Position numbers and translations under genes: made by a program. From the NCBI RefSeq assembly GCF_003674095.1, contig NZ_RDBF01000001.1, positions 434,001 through 498,000 on the forward strand: a stretch of DNA of 64,000 bases. Direction: 5' to 3'. Shown piece by piece: positions 33,007 through 41,818 of the stretch; the first letter of the stretch is position 1; the number at the start of each line of letters is the position of its first letter. The DNA comes from Aeromicrobium phragmitis. GTDB lineage: Bacteria; Actinomycetota; Actinomycetes; Propionibacteriales; Nocardioidaceae. The notes below the pieces were generated by a model that saw only the letters and a program-made list of their open reading frames with translations, made no database searches and was not told the DNA's origin.

Positions 33007-35190
33007 TCAGTCGTCGTCGGCCGGCGGCTCATCGGCCGCCGGAGGAGCCTGCGGCTGCCGCTGCTGCTGGGATGCGCGGTTGAGCGGCTGGGGCTGTCGC
33101 CGCGGCGGCGGGGCGAAGTTGACCGGTGCCAACGTGGACTGGATCGCCTGCATGGCGTCGGCCCACATCGGACCGGCGAGTCCGGAGCCCGAGGCGATGT
33201 TGCCTGGGACGCGCCCCTTGACCACCTGACCGCGAAGGTCGATCGGCTGGCCCTCGTTGTTGGCGCCCGCGATCATCGCCGCGGCCGCGAGCTCGGGCGT
33301 GTACCCGGCGTACCAGACGCTCTTGGTGTCGTTGGTCGTACCGGTCTTGGCCGCGGACGGAATGGCCAGACCCGTGCCCGACTGGTAGCCGAAGCCGCCC
33401 GGCTCCTGGACGCCCCGGAGGATGTCGTTGATCTGGGCTGCCTCGTCTTCGGTGAGCACCCGGTTGCACTCCGGCTCGTACTTCTTGATGACGTTGCCCT
33501 GGCGGTCGAGGATCTCGTCGATCGGCATCGGCTTGCAGTACATGCCGCCGGAAGCCGGCACGGCGTACGCGGCCGCCATATCGAGGGGGCTGACCTCGAT
33601 GGGGCCGAGGGTGAACGAGGGGACCTGACCCGTGACGCCGTTGTCGGGGTCGTAGGGCACCGTGATGCCCATCGCCTCAGCCATGCGAACCGTGTCGCAC
33701 AGGCCAGCGTCCCGCTCGAGCTGCGCGAAGTACGTGTTCACCGACTGACGGGTGCCGGTGTACATGTTGAACGTGCCCGACCCGGTGGAGTTGGAGACCT
33801 GCCACTGGTCGGTGCCGCGGCCCTCGCAGTCGAAGTACGTGCCGCGCGGCATCGTCATGTTCTGCGGCGAGCCGTAGGTCTTGCTCGTCGGGATGCCCTT
33901 CTTGAGTGCCGCGGCGACCGTGAACATCTTGAAGGTCGAGCCGGCCTGGAAGCCCATCGACTGTCCATACCGCTCCGGCACGGTGAAGTTGATGTAGGAC
34001 TGGCCCGCGGCCTTGTCGTCACCCATCGGACGGGACTGGGCGAGCGCGCGGACCTTGCCGGTTCCCGGTTCGACGAGCGCGAGCGCGCCGATGGCCTGGT
34101 CGGTCGGGTCGACGTTGTTGGCGGCGGCCGCGTTCGCGGCGTTCTGCATCGTGACGTCGATGTTGGACTTGATCGTCAGGCCGCCCCGCTCGAGCTGGCG
34201 CTTGCGCTCGTCGTAGGTGTCGCCGAGCGCCTCCTCCTCGAGCAGGACGCGCCGGATGTAGTCGCACGAGAATGACGCGACCGAGCCGACGCAGCCGTTC
34301 GCGAAGTCGGTGACGTTGAGCCCGAGTGGTTCCTTGCTGAGTTGCTCGGCCTCCTCGGGCGTGATCTTGCCGTGCTGGGCCATAACCGACAGCACGGTGT
34401 TGCGTCGCTGCAGTGCGCGCTCGGGGTAGATACGCGGATCGAACTCGACCGGGTTCTTGACGAGGCCGGCGAGGAGGGCGGCCTGGCTGACCGTGAGGTC
34501 GGCGGGCGCGACCGAGAAGTAGCGCTGGGAGGCGGCGTTGACGCCGTAGGCACCGCTGCCGAAGTACGCGATGTTGAGGTACCGCTCGAGGATCTCGTCC
34601 TTGGTGTACTTCTCCTCGAAGCCGATCGCCAGCTTGAGTTCGCGGATCTTGCGGGCCACCGACTGCTCCACGGCGGCGGCACGCTGCTCGGGGGTCGTGG
34701 CCTGTTGCAGCGTCGTGAGCTTGACCAGCTGCTGCGTGATGGTGGACCCGCCCTGCGTCTGTCCCTCGGCGGCGTTGTTGACCAGAGCGCGCAAGGTTCC
34801 GCGCAGGTCGAGCGCGCCGTGCTCGTAGAACCGGTAGTCCTCGATCGCGAGAAGCGCGTCCTGCATGACCGGCGAGATCTCGTCGAGCGGGATGTCCTGG
34901 CGGTTCTCCTCGTAGAAGTACGCCAGGCGCTCTCCGTTCGAGGCGAACAGCTCCGTGGTCTGGGGGTTCGGGATCTCCTGGAGTTCCAGCGGAAGGTCCA
35001 TGACGTCGGCGGTGATCTCGCGGGTGGTCATGGTGGTGGCCGTGGCGGCCGGGATCATGACGGCGGCGACGATCACCCCCGCGAGCGCGGAGAGCTTGCC
35101 GATCGACCATAGAGCCGACGCCGTGGACGTCGGCTTGGACTCCGTCTGGGCTGCCTTCTTGACCTTCGCCTCGACATCGCGCCACGCCAT
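33007..35190 (-). CDS. ponA2: Bifunctional penicillin-binding protein (transglycosylase/transpeptidase), PonA2 type
   Basis: A 727-residue class A PBP that polymerises and cross-links peptidoglycan outside the membrane. One membrane segment lies near residues 30-52. The GT51 domain shows AIEDYRFYEHGALD and GGSTITQQLVKL. The transpeptidase domain has the active-site GSTFKMF (SxxK), RQSVNTYF (SxN) and AKTGTTND (KTG). The C-terminus is a Pro/Gln/Asp-rich tail; I see no PASTA domain, which mycobacterial PonA2 has. The ATG at 35188-35190 follows TATTCT by 7 bases. It is divergent from whiB4, as in M. tuberculosis. The symbol rests on that neighbourhood. Confidence 0.9.
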   Translation of the reverse strand: MAWRDVEAKVKKAAQTESKPTSTASALWSIGKLSALAGVIVAAVMIPAATATTMTTREITADVMDLPLELQEIPNPQTTELFASNGERLAYFYEENRQDIPLDEISPVMQDALLAIEDYRFYEHGALDLRGTLRALVNNAAEGQTQGGSTITQQLVKLTTLQQATTPEQRAAAVEQSVARKIRELKLAIGFEEKYTKDEILERYLNIAYFGSGAYGVNAASQRYFSVAPADLTVSQAALLAGLVKNPVEFDPRIYPERALQRRNTVLSVMAQHGKITPEEAEQLSKEPLGLNVTDFANGCVGSVASFSCDYIRRVLLEEEALGDTYDERKRQLERGGLTIKSNIDVTMQNAANAAAANNVDPTDQAIGALALVEPGTGKVRALAQSRPMGDDKAAGQSYINFTVPERYGQSMGFQAGSTFKMFTVAAALKKGIPTSKTYGSPQNMTMPRGTYFDCEGRGTDQWQVSNSTGSGTFNMYTGTRQSVNTYFAQLERDAGLCDTVRMAEAMGITVPYDPDNGVTGQVPSFTLGPIEVSPLDMAAAYAVPASGGMYCKPMPIDEILDRQGNVIKKYEPECNRVLTEDEAAQINDILRGVQEPGGFGYQSGTGLAIPSAAKTGTTNDTKSVWYAGYTPELAAAAMIAGANNEGQPIDLRGQVVKGRVPGNIASGSGLAGPMWADAMQAIQSTLAPVNFAPPPRRQPQPLNRASQQQRQPQAPPAADEPPADDD

Positions 35191-35197
35191 GAACACG

Positions 35198-35203
35198 AGA
35201 ATA
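35198..35203 (-). promoter_or_regulatory. -10 element (TATTCT) of the PBP gene
   Basis: Minus-strand TATTCT lies 7 bases before the ATG at 35190, without a ribosome site, predicting a leaderless mRNA and supporting this start. Confidence 0.55.
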
Positions 35204-35307
35204 CGGGACGGTGCCGACTCTTCAGGCCCGCACGCGACCCGGCATGACTCGAATGGGCTAGTGCGAAACCATCCCCGCGAGGTCTGACCGGACGAGTAAC
35301 TTCGCTT

Positions 35308-35313
35308 TACAGT
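35308..35313 (+). promoter_or_regulatory. -10 element (TACAGT) of whiB4, within a small dyad
   Basis: TACAGT is framed by CGCTT (35304-35308, sharing one base) and AAGCG (35315-35319), an imperfect palindrome over the promoter. Transcription from here gives a leader of about 47 bases ending in GGAAGGA before the ATG at 35367. A regulator binding the dyad is possible but not shown. Confidence 0.4.
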
Positions 35314-35366
35314 GAAGCGGACGAATCGCTTCGGTCTCATGCCTCACTCTCGGGAAGGATTCGACG

Positions 35367-35630
35367 ATGTGGAACGCCAATTGGGCTCAGGAGGCTGCAT
35401 GCCTCGGTCGTTCGGACGATCTCTTCGTTCGCGGAGCCGAACAGAACCGGGTCAAGCAGCTCTGCAACACCTGCACGGTCAAAGCCGAGTGCCTGGCCGA
35501 GGCCCTCGACAATCGGATCGAGTGGGGCGTGTGGGGCGGCATGACCGAACGCGAGCGACGCGCGCTGCTGCGCCGCAAGCCGCACGTCACGCAGTGGCGC
35601 AGCATCCTGCAGCAGGCCGGAAACGCCTGA
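35367..35630 (+). CDS. whiB4: WhiB-family iron-sulfur regulator, WhiB4/WblA type
   Basis: An 87-residue WhiB-like protein. Four Cys ligands for a [4Fe-4S] cluster occur at residues 12, 33, 36 and 42 (AACLG, QLCNTC, KAECL), followed by the GVWGGMT turn and the basic tail RRALLRRKPH that binds DNA. Proteins of this branch respond to oxygen or nitric oxide and act with sigma factors. Its place beside the PonA2-type PBP and the ArsA pair identifies the WhiB4 (M. tuberculosis) / WblA (Streptomyces) branch. The ATG at 35367 has GGAAGGA upstream. The neighbouring cydAB genes may be linked to its redox role, but that is inference. Confidence 0.9.
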   Translation: MWNANWAQEAACLGRSDDLFVRGAEQNRVKQLCNTCTVKAECLAEALDNRIEWGVWGGMTERERRALLRRKPHVTQWRSILQQAGNA

Positions 35631-35676
35631 CGCCTTCGATGATCGTCCTCGCGCGGCGCTGATCCGGCGACGGGCG

Positions 35677-35682
35677 TACCGT
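35677..35682 (+). promoter_or_regulatory. -10 element (TACCGT) of cydA
   Basis: TACCGT lies 7 bases before the ATG at 35690, with no ribosome site. This predicts a leaderless cydAB mRNA separate from whiB4. Confidence 0.5.
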
Positions 35683-35689
35683 CGAAGCC

Positions 35690-37093
35690 ATGACGGCCGC
35701 CGTCATGGACTTCGTGGCCCTGGCCACCGAGCCTGAAGGGCTCCTGCCGGCCCGGCAGCAGATGGCGCTCTCCCTGGGCTGGCACATCATCCTGGCCTGT
35801 TTCGGGGTCGCCTTCCCCGCGATGATCTTCGTGATGCACTGGCGCGGTATCCGCCGCAATGACGCCGTCGCCCTCGGGCTCGCGCAACGTTGGGCCAAGA
35901 CCTCGGCGGTGCTCTTCGCGATCGGAGCGGTGTCCGGCACGGTGCTGAGCTTCGAGATGGGCCTGCTGTGGCCCGGGCTCATGGGCACGTTCGGCGACGT
36001 GCTCGGCCTCCCCTTCGCCTTCGAGGGACTGTCGTTCTTCGTCGAGGCGATCTTCCTCGGCATCTATCTGTACGGCTGGGGACGCATGCCCCCGCGGCGG
36101 CATCTGCTCATGGTCGTCCCCATGGCCGTCGCCGGAGTCGTGGGGACGTTCTGTGTGATCTCGGTGAACGCCTGGATGAACGCCCCCGCGGGATTCCGGA
36201 TCGTCGACGGCGAGGTCGTCGACGTCGACCCGTGGCGGGCGATGTTCAACGACCTGGCCTTCCTGCAGTTCCTGCACATGTGGATCGCCGCGTACATGGT
36301 GGTCGGGTTCGCCGCGGCCGGCGTCTACGCCGCGGGCATGCTGCGAGGCCGCCGCGACCGGCACCACCGGCTCGGCTTCATCGTGCCGTTCGCGTTCGCG
36401 ACCGTCGCGGCACTCGTCCAGCCGTTCGTCGGTCACCTGCTCGGCGGAAATCTCGGCGACCGCCAACCCGCCAAACTCGCGGCCTTCGAGCTGGCCGAGA
36501 CGACCGAGAGCCCGTCTCCGCTGCGGATCGGCGGGATCTACGTCGACGGCGAGGTGAAGGGCGCACTCGACATCCCCTACCTCGGGTCGCTCATCGCGCA
36601 GAACTCCTTCACGGCGCCGGTGCCCGGGCTGGACACGATTCCGGTCGACGAGCATCCGCCGATCAACATCACGCACTGGGCCTTTCAGACGATGGTCGGC
36701 ATCGGGATGCTGCTCATGCTCGGCGTCCTGGTGTTCTGGTTCTTCCGGTGGCGGGGTCGCGATCTGCTGGAGCACCGCTGGTTCCTGCGGTGCGTTGTCG
36801 CTGCCGGGCCGCTGGCGGTGATCGCTCTCGAGTCCGGGTGGATCGCCACGGAAGTCGGTCGCCAGCCCTGGATCGTCTACGGCATCATGCGGACACGCGA
36901 TGCGGTCGGCGACTACAGCGCCGATCTGTGGTGGTTGCTGGGCAGCACGGCGGTCGTCTACACGGCCCTGACGATCGGCGCCGTGGTGGTGCTGCGCTCG
37001 ATGACGCGGCGCTGGCGCGCCGGCGAGGCCGATCTGCCGAGCCCGTACGGGCCGCAGTCGCGCATGGTGGATGCCCCCGAGGACGAACGATGA
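35690..37093 (+). CDS. cydA: Cytochrome bd oxidase subunit I
   Basis: A 467-residue heme-bearing subunit of the bd-type quinol oxidase, which reduces oxygen with high affinity without pumping protons. Nine membrane segments are visible. The haem-ligand His region LSLGWHIILACFG lies near the N-terminus. GLPFAFEGLSFFVEAIF, a conserved acidic helix, and ESGWIATEVGRQPW near the C-terminus are family signatures. The quinol-binding loop is of the short type. It overlaps cydB by 4 bases (ATGA). No cydDC exporter follows. It lies between whiB4 and the ArsA pair, where many relatives have no gene. Confidence 0.95.
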   Translation: MTAAVMDFVALATEPEGLLPARQQMALSLGWHIILACFGVAFPAMIFVMHWRGIRRNDAVALGLAQRWAKTSAVLFAIGAVSGTVLSFEMGLLWPGLMGTFGDVLGLPFAFEGLSFFVEAIFLGIYLYGWGRMPPRRHLLMVVPMAVAGVVGTFCVISVNAWMNAPAGFRIVDGEVVDVDPWRAMFNDLAFLQFLHMWIAAYMVVGFAAAGVYAAGMLRGRRDRHHRLGFIVPFAFATVAALVQPFVGHLLGGNLGDRQPAKLAAFELAETTESPSPLRIGGIYVDGEVKGALDIPYLGSLIAQNSFTAPVPGLDTIPVDEHPPINITHWAFQTMVGIGMLLMLGVLVFWFFRWRGRDLLEHRWFLRCVVAAGPLAVIALESGWIATEVGRQPWIVYGIMRTRDAVGDYSADLWWLLGSTAVVYTALTIGAVVVLRSMTRRWRAGEADLPSPYGPQSRMVDAPEDER

Positions 37094-38091
37094 GCCTGGA
37101 GGTGGCGGTCGCCGCGGCGATGTTCGTCGGCGTCGTGGCCTATGCCGTCTTCGGTGGTGCCGACTTCGGTTCAGGCTTCTTCGACCTCACCGCCGGAGGC
37201 GCGCGCCGGGGTGCGGAGGTGCGGACCTTGGTCGACCACAGCATCGGTCCGGTGTGGGAGGCCAACCACGTGTGGCTCATCTACGTGCTGGTCACCTGGT
37301 GGACCGGGTTCCCGCAGTCGTTCGCCGCCGCGATGAGTACGCTCGTCCTCCCGTTGCTGCTGGCGTTGCTCGGGATCGTCCTGCGCGGCGCGAGTTTCGC
37401 CTTTCGCAAGTACTCGGCCACGCTGGGTCAGGCCCGGTTGTTCGGCGTGGTGTTCGCCGCCTCGTCGGTCATCACGCCGTTCTTCCTCGGCACGGTCGCC
37501 GGCGGCATCGCCTCGGGCCGCGTCCCGGCGGAGGGGCGCGGCGACCTGTGGACCTCCTGGATCAACCCGACCTCGCTCTTCGGCGGCGCGATCGCGGTCG
37601 GCACCTGCGCCTTCCTCGCCGGGACGTTCCTGACCGCGGACGCCGAGCGCGGCGGTCAGCGGCGCCTCGCCGATCGGCTGCGGGTGCGATCGATCGCCGT
37701 CGGGGCGGTGACGGGAGCGGTCGTCCTCGCCGCCCTCGTGCCGTTGCGGCGCGATGCTCCCACCCTCAGCGACGGCCTCGCCGGACGTGCGTCGGTGCTG
37801 ATCGTCGCTTCGGCTCTCGCAGGGGCGGCGACCCTCGTCCTGCTGTTCGGCCGCCGCTACGTCGCCGCCCGGGTGACGGCGGTCGTGGCCGTCGCGTCGG
37901 TCATCACCGGCTGGGGAGTGGGCCAATACCCCTGGATGCTCGTCGACGAGGTCACGATCGCCGACGCCGCGGGAGCCCCCGCGACCCTGCAGGCGCTCCT
38001 GGTCACCACGGGGCTCGCGATCGTCCTCGTCCTCCCGGCCCTCGTCTACCTGTTCCGGCTCACCCAATCGCAGGAATGGACGAGGCACTGA
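37090..38091 (+). CDS. cydB: Cytochrome bd oxidase subunit II
   Basis: A 333-residue membrane protein with about eight hydrophobic segments, the second subunit of cytochrome bd. The N-terminal YAVFGGADFGSGFFDL and the following GPVWEANHVWLIYVLV are family signatures. QYPWMLVDEVTIADAA near the C-terminus is also typical. The ATG at 37090 overlaps the cydA stop by 4 bases; the longer open frame lies within cydA. It ends 6 bases from the convergent ArsA-type gene, with no terminator hairpin seen between them. Confidence 0.95.
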   Translation: MSLEVAVAAAMFVGVVAYAVFGGADFGSGFFDLTAGGARRGAEVRTLVDHSIGPVWEANHVWLIYVLVTWWTGFPQSFAAAMSTLVLPLLLALLGIVLRGASFAFRKYSATLGQARLFGVVFAASSVITPFFLGTVAGGIASGRVPAEGRGDLWTSWINPTSLFGGAIAVGTCAFLAGTFLTADAERGGQRRLADRLRVRSIAVGAVTGAVVLAALVPLRRDAPTLSDGLAGRASVLIVASALAGAATLVLLFGRRYVAARVTAVVAVASVITGWGVGQYPWMLVDEVTIADAAGAPATLQALLVTTGLAIVLVLPALVYLFRLTQSQEWTRH

Positions 38092-38097
38092 CGGGGG

Positions 38098-39306
38098 TCA
38101 GACGGTCGTGGGCTCGTCGGCCAAGTGCCGCCCCACGGTCCGCAGGCCCTCGAGGTCGTGCACGTCGCTGGGGAGCGCCGGCACGGTCACCGAGGCGACA
38201 TTGCGATGAGCGGCGGCGAAGCGGCGGCGAACCCGCTGCTCACGAGCGGCGACGCGCATCCGTTCGGCATGCACGCGCAGCAGGTCGGCCGTGATGCGGT
38301 CGGTGTCCCCGCCGTGGGCGAGCCGTGGCGCTGCGGACTCGGCGTCGGCCGCGCTGATGCCGCCGGCGCGTTCGTCGTGGACGCGGTTGACGACGAGTGC
38401 GGCCAACGGCATCGCGTCGCCTTCGAGTCGCTCGACGAAGAACGCGGCCTCGCGCATGGCGGCGTCCTCGGGGGCGGCGACGACGAGGAATGCCGTCCCC
38501 TCGGCTTGCAGCAGCGCGTAGGTGGCCTCGGCGCGTTGCCGAAATCCCCCGAAGAGGGTGTCGAACGCGGCGACGAACGTCTGCATGTCGGACAGGATCT
38601 GCGCGCCGAGGATCTTGCTCAGCGCCGCGGTCACCACGCCGAAGCCGGCGGTCAGGAAGCGGGCAGGACCTTTGGCGGGTGCGAGCAGGAGCCGGATGAA
38701 CCGGCCGTCCAGCAGCGACGAGAGACGCTCGGGTGCGTCGAGGAAGTCCAGCGCGGACCGCGACGGTGGGGTGTCGACGACGATGAGGTCCCACCGGCCT
38801 TCGGCGTGCAACTGGCCGAGGCGCTCCATCGCCATGTACTCCTGCGTCCCGGCGAACGAGCTCGACAAGGCCACGTAGAACGGGTTCTGCAGGATTTGCT
38901 GCGCCTTCTCCGGCGACGCGTGCGCCTCGACGACCTCGTCGAACGTGCGCTTCATGTCGAGCATCATGGCGTCGAGGGAACCGCCGGCGCTGGTGTCGAC
39001 GTCGGTCACCGGGCGGGGCGTGTTGTCGAGTTCGACGAGCCCCATGGACTGCGCCAGGCGACGGGCGGGGTCGATCGTGAGCACGCAGACCGACCGGCCG
39101 CGTTCGGCCGCCCGTAGCGCGAGCGCCGCAGCGGTGGTCGTCTTGCCGACGCCGCCGGAGCCGCAGCACACGATGATCTCCGTCGTGGGGTCGTCGAGCA
39201 TCGCATCGATGTCCACCCCAGGATGCGTGCCGGTGTCACCGCGCGAGGCGCCGCGCTGGGCACCGCGGATCGACTCCTTGGGGCGGGTCTGGGCGGGGCG
39301 AGTCAT
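38098..39306 (-). CDS. ArsA/Get3-like ATPase, second of a pair
   Basis: A 402-residue ATPase of the ArsA/Get3 group (P-loop, SIMIBI class). The Walker A region is CCGSGGVGKTTTA: the deviant first Lys (usual KGGVGKTT) is replaced by Ser. Switch motifs LTIDPARRLAQ and IVVDTPPS are present. It is orthologous by position to Rv3680 of M. tuberculosis. It overlaps the upstream partner (39303-40283) by 4 bases, and the two probably form a heterodimer. An arsenite role is unlikely, as no arsB is near. The role may concern membrane-protein or metabolite stress. The first 30 residues are a disordered extension. Confidence 0.88.
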   Translation of the reverse strand: MTRPAQTRPKESIRGAQRGASRGDTGTHPGVDIDAMLDDPTTEIIVCCGSGGVGKTTTAAALALRAAERGRSVCVLTIDPARRLAQSMGLVELDNTPRPVTDVDTSAGGSLDAMMLDMKRTFDEVVEAHASPEKAQQILQNPFYVALSSSFAGTQEYMAMERLGQLHAEGRWDLIVVDTPPSRSALDFLDAPERLSSLLDGRFIRLLLAPAKGPARFLTAGFGVVTAALSKILGAQILSDMQTFVAAFDTLFGGFRQRAEATYALLQAEGTAFLVVAAPEDAAMREAAFFVERLEGDAMPLAALVVNRVHDERAGGISAADAESAAPRLAHGGDTDRITADLLRVHAERMRVAAREQRVRRRFAAAHRNVASVTVPALPSDVHDLEGLRTVGRHLADEPTTV

Positions 39307-40283
39307 CGGTTCACCACCGGTTCCAGCGCGTCGGCGAGCTCGAACAACGCACCGAGGTCGACACCGTCGCTGACCAGCGGCAGGTCGAGCACGTCGTCGA
39401 CACTCGCTCGCAGCGTCTGCGCCTGGTCGTTCTGCAGGTCCTGGCGCTGCACGTGGGCGATGCCGGCATCGACGAGGAGATCGGCGGCGTCCGGGGCGAG
39501 GCTCACCGAGGCCAAGGACACCGAGACCTCCGCGGTGTCGACCGTGCCGTGCTCCAGGGCCGTCCGGGTGGCCTCGCTGACCAAGGCCGGTCGCACCATG
39601 TTGACCAGGACGTGGCCGACCGGCAGCCCTTCGGCGCGCAGCTCGGCGATGCCGTCGAGGGTCTCCTGCACCGGCATCTCCTCCAGCAGAGTCACGAGGT
39701 GGACCTTGGTCTGCGGGCTTCGCATCATCGCCATGATCGACGTCGACTGGTTCTTGATCGGACCGACCTTCGCGAGGCCCGCGACGTCGTCGTTCACCCC
39801 GAGGAAGCGGGCGATCCGCCCGGTGGGCGGGGCGTCGACCACCACCGCGTCGTACACGAACGGCGACTCCGGACCGTTCTCCCGGCGCCGTGCGGCCTCG
39901 TAGACCTTGCCGGTCAGCAGCACGTCGCGCACGCCCGGTGCGATGGTCGTGGCGAAGTCGATGACGCCGAACTTGTCGAGGGCCTTACCGGCTCGTCCGA
40001 GCCGGTAGTACATCGCGAGGTACTCCAGCAACGCCTCCTCGGCGTCGACGGCGAGCGCATAGACCTGTCCGCCGTCGCGCCCTGCGGCGTTGATCCGGCG
40101 CTCTTCGTAAGGCAGCGGCGGGACGTCGAAGAGCCGAGCGATCTCCTGCCGCCCCTCGACCTCGCACAACAGCACGCGTCGTCCGCCACTGGCCAGCGCG
40201 ATCGCGAGGGCACCGGCGACCGTCGTCTTGCCGGTCCCGCCCTTGCCGGTCACGATGTGCAACGGTGTCGAGGAGGGAGCCAC
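39303..40283 (-). CDS. ArsA/Get3-like ATPase, first of a pair
   Basis: A 326-residue ATPase of the ArsA/Get3 group. Walker A is GKGGTGKTT with the signature Lys, followed by LLCEVEGRQEIARLF and VVVDAPPTGRIARFL (switch regions). The GTG at 40281-40283 (VAPSSTPLHIVTGKGG) was chosen because TACGCT lies 7 bases upstream; the longer open frame has no family similarity. The partner gene follows with a 4-base overlap. It corresponds by position to Rv3679 of M. tuberculosis. Function in actinobacteria is not settled; a Get3-like chaperone or stress role has been suggested. Confidence 0.88.
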   Translation of the reverse strand: MAPSSTPLHIVTGKGGTGKTTVAGALAIALASGGRRVLLCEVEGRQEIARLFDVPPLPYEERRINAAGRDGGQVYALAVDAEEALLEYLAMYYRLGRAGKALDKFGVIDFATTIAPGVRDVLLTGKVYEAARRRENGPESPFVYDAVVVDAPPTGRIARFLGVNDDVAGLAKVGPIKNQSTSIMAMMRSPQTKVHLVTLLEEMPVQETLDGIAELRAEGLPVGHVLVNMVRPALVSEATRTALEHGTVDTAEVSVSLASVSLAPDAADLLVDAGIAHVQRQDLQNDQAQTLRASVDDVLDLPLVSDGVDLGALFELADALEPVVNR

Positions 40284-40290
40284 GAGGTCG

Positions 40291-40296
40291 AGCGTA
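40291..40296 (-). promoter_or_regulatory. -10 element (TACGCT) of the ArsA pair
   Basis: Minus-strand TACGCT lies 7 bases before the GTG at 40283, with no ribosome site. It supports that start and a leaderless mRNA. Confidence 0.55.
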
Positions 40297-40376
40297 GGGG
40301 CTCGAGGGCGATCGTGCCGCCGGTGTCTCGCACCCGAGTGCCTCCGCGGGCCGTCGTCACCGTGCTCGTCGGCGGC

Positions 40377-40382
40377 TAGAGT
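40377..40382 (+). promoter_or_regulatory. -10 element (TAGAGT) of the DUF4177-RidA operon
   Basis: TAGAGT lies 6 bases before the ATG at 40389, with no ribosome site. It is divergent from the ArsA promoter, 80 bases away. Confidence 0.55.
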
Positions 40383-40388
40383 CGGGCC

Positions 40389-40544
40389 ATGACCAAGTGG
40401 GAATACCTGACCGCGCCCGTGCTCGTGCATGCCACGAAGCAGATCCTCGACAACTTCGGCCAGGACGGCTGGGAACTCGTGCAGATCGTGCCCGGCATGA
40501 ACCCCGAGAACCTGGTGGCCTACTTCAAACGCCCGGTGGCCTGA
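40389..40544 (+). CDS. Small DUF4177-type protein
   Basis: A 51-residue protein beginning MTKWEYLTAPVL, with DGWELVQIV and LVAYFKRP near the end. This matches the short DUF4177 pattern of actinobacteria, a single small beta-alpha domain with no catalytic residues evident. A gene of this kind lies between the ArsA pair and RidA in Streptomyces too, as I recall. The RidA gene starts one base after its stop, so the two are translationally coupled. The start is set by TAGAGT 6 bases upstream. Function is unknown. Confidence 0.75.
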   Translation: MTKWEYLTAPVLVHATKQILDNFGQDGWELVQIVPGMNPENLVAYFKRPVA

Positions 40545-40545
40545 C

Positions 40546-41004
40546 ATGGCAGCCGTCGAGGAGCGCCTCGCCGAACTCGGGCTCGAGGTGCCGTCCGTCG
40601 CCGCTCCGGTCGCCGTGTACGTCCCCGCCATCCGGTCGGGCGACTACGTCTACACGTCCGGGCAGCTGCCGTTCGTCGACGGGGAGCTCACGATCACCGG
40701 CAAGGTGGGCGCCGGCGTCAACGCCGATGAGGCGCAGCAGGCCGCTCGGCAGTGCGCCCTGAACGCGATCGCCGCGTTGGGCTCGATCGTCGACCTCGAC
40801 GACGTCGTACGCATCGTCAAGGTCGTGGCCTTCGTCGCGAGCGATGCGGGCTTCACCGGCCAGCCGCAGGTGGCGAACGGCGCGAGCGAACTCATCGGCG
40901 CCGTGTTCGGCGAGGCCGGCCAGCATGCTCGCTCGGCGGTCGGCGTGGCGGTCCTGCCGCTCGACGCTCCCGTCGAGGTCGAGGTCGTCGCCGAGGTGCG
41001 CTGA
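40546..41004 (+). CDS. RidA-family protein
   Basis: A 152-residue protein of the RidA (YjgF/UK114) family, of which many members hydrolyse reactive enamines and imines released by PLP enzymes. Visible signatures are VRSGDYVYTSGQLPFV and TGKVG near the N-terminus, and the ARSAVGVAVLPLDAPVEVE end with the family Arg in HARSAVGV. It forms a trimer in known cases. It is the second gene of a five-gene run (40389-43016) and is conserved next to the ArsA pair (Rv3678c in M. tuberculosis). Confidence 0.9.
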   Translation: MAAVEERLAELGLEVPSVAAPVAVYVPAIRSGDYVYTSGQLPFVDGELTITGKVGAGVNADEAQQAARQCALNAIAALGSIVDLDDVVRIVKVVAFVASDAGFTGQPQVANGASELIGAVFGEAGQHARSAVGVAVLPLDAPVEVEVVAEVR

Positions 41005-41005
41005 G

Positions 41006-41818
41006 ATGCTGCTTCCGTTGCCCGAGCGGTTGCGTGAGCACGCGCATCGTGCGAGCAATCCCGTACCTCCCCGGGACGCCGCGACCATCGCGGTCGTGCG
41101 TGACGGAGCGCAGGGGATCGAGGCGTTCCTCATGCGCCGGCAGGCCTCGATGGCCTTCGCAGCGGGCATGTACGTCTTCCCCGGCGGCGGCGTGCACGAG
41201 TCCGACCGTGAGCCGGTCGACTGGATCGGGCCCTCGGCAGCGGAATTCGCCGCTCGACTCGGGTGCGATGCCGATCTCGCCCACGCTCTCGTGGTGGCAG
41301 CGGTCCGGGAGACCTTCGAGGAGACCGGTGTGCTCCTCGCCGGGCCGGGCCCGGACACCGTCTACGGCGACACCACCGGTGCGGACATGCTCGCCGCCCG
41401 CGACGACCTCGAAGCGGGGCGCGTCTCGTTCGCGCACTTCCTCGAGGCTCACGGGCTGGTGTTGCGCGCCGACCTCATCGGCGTGTGGGCTCACTGGATC
41501 ACCCCGGCGTTCGAGCCGCGCCGGTACGACACCCGGTTCTTCGTCGCTGCGCTGCCCGAGGGCCAGGCCGTGGGGCAGATCAGCACGGAGGCCGACCGAT
41601 CGCTGTGGGCCCCGCTGTGCGCGGTGCTGGAGCGCGTGGACGCTGGCGATGCGGCGATGATGCCGCCGACGGCGGTCACCTGTCGCGAACTCGCCCAGCA
41701 CACCGCGGAGACCGTCCTCGCGGCGGCTGCGCTGCGGGTGGTCACCCCGATCGAGCCTCGCATCGTCGAGGTCGACGGGGAGCTGTTCTTGGAGACCGAT
41801 CGAGGGGAGCACGTGTGA
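41006..41818 (+). CDS. NUDIX hydrolase
   Basis: A 270-residue NUDIX protein of the larger actinobacterial type. The Nudix box is split: GGGVHES at residues about 53-60 and RETFEETGVLL near residue 100, so an insertion of about 45 residues lies in the box. Relatives of this type cleave CoA- or nucleoside-diphosphate-linked compounds; the N-terminal AFLMRRQASMAFAAGMYVFPGG is typical of NUDT19-like members. The ATG at 41006 follows the RidA stop by one base. It overlaps the MBL gene by 4 bases. The substrate is unknown. Confidence 0.87.
   Translation: MLLPLPERLREHAHRASNPVPPRDAATIAVVRDGAQGIEAFLMRRQASMAFAAGMYVFPGGGVHESDREPVDWIGPSAAEFAARLGCDADLAHALVVAAVRETFEETGVLLAGPGPDTVYGDTTGADMLAARDDLEAGRVSFAHFLEAHGLVLRADLIGVWAHWITPAFEPRRYDTRFFVAALPEGQAVGQISTEADRSLWAPLCAVLERVDAGDAAMMPPTAVTCRELAQHTAETVLAAAALRVVTPIEPRIVEVDGELFLETDRGEHV

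Noticed and set aside
38098..40283. Arsenic resistance operon
   Set aside because: The ArsA-type ATPases have no arsB, arsC or arsR next to them and match the chromosomal WhiB4-linked pair.
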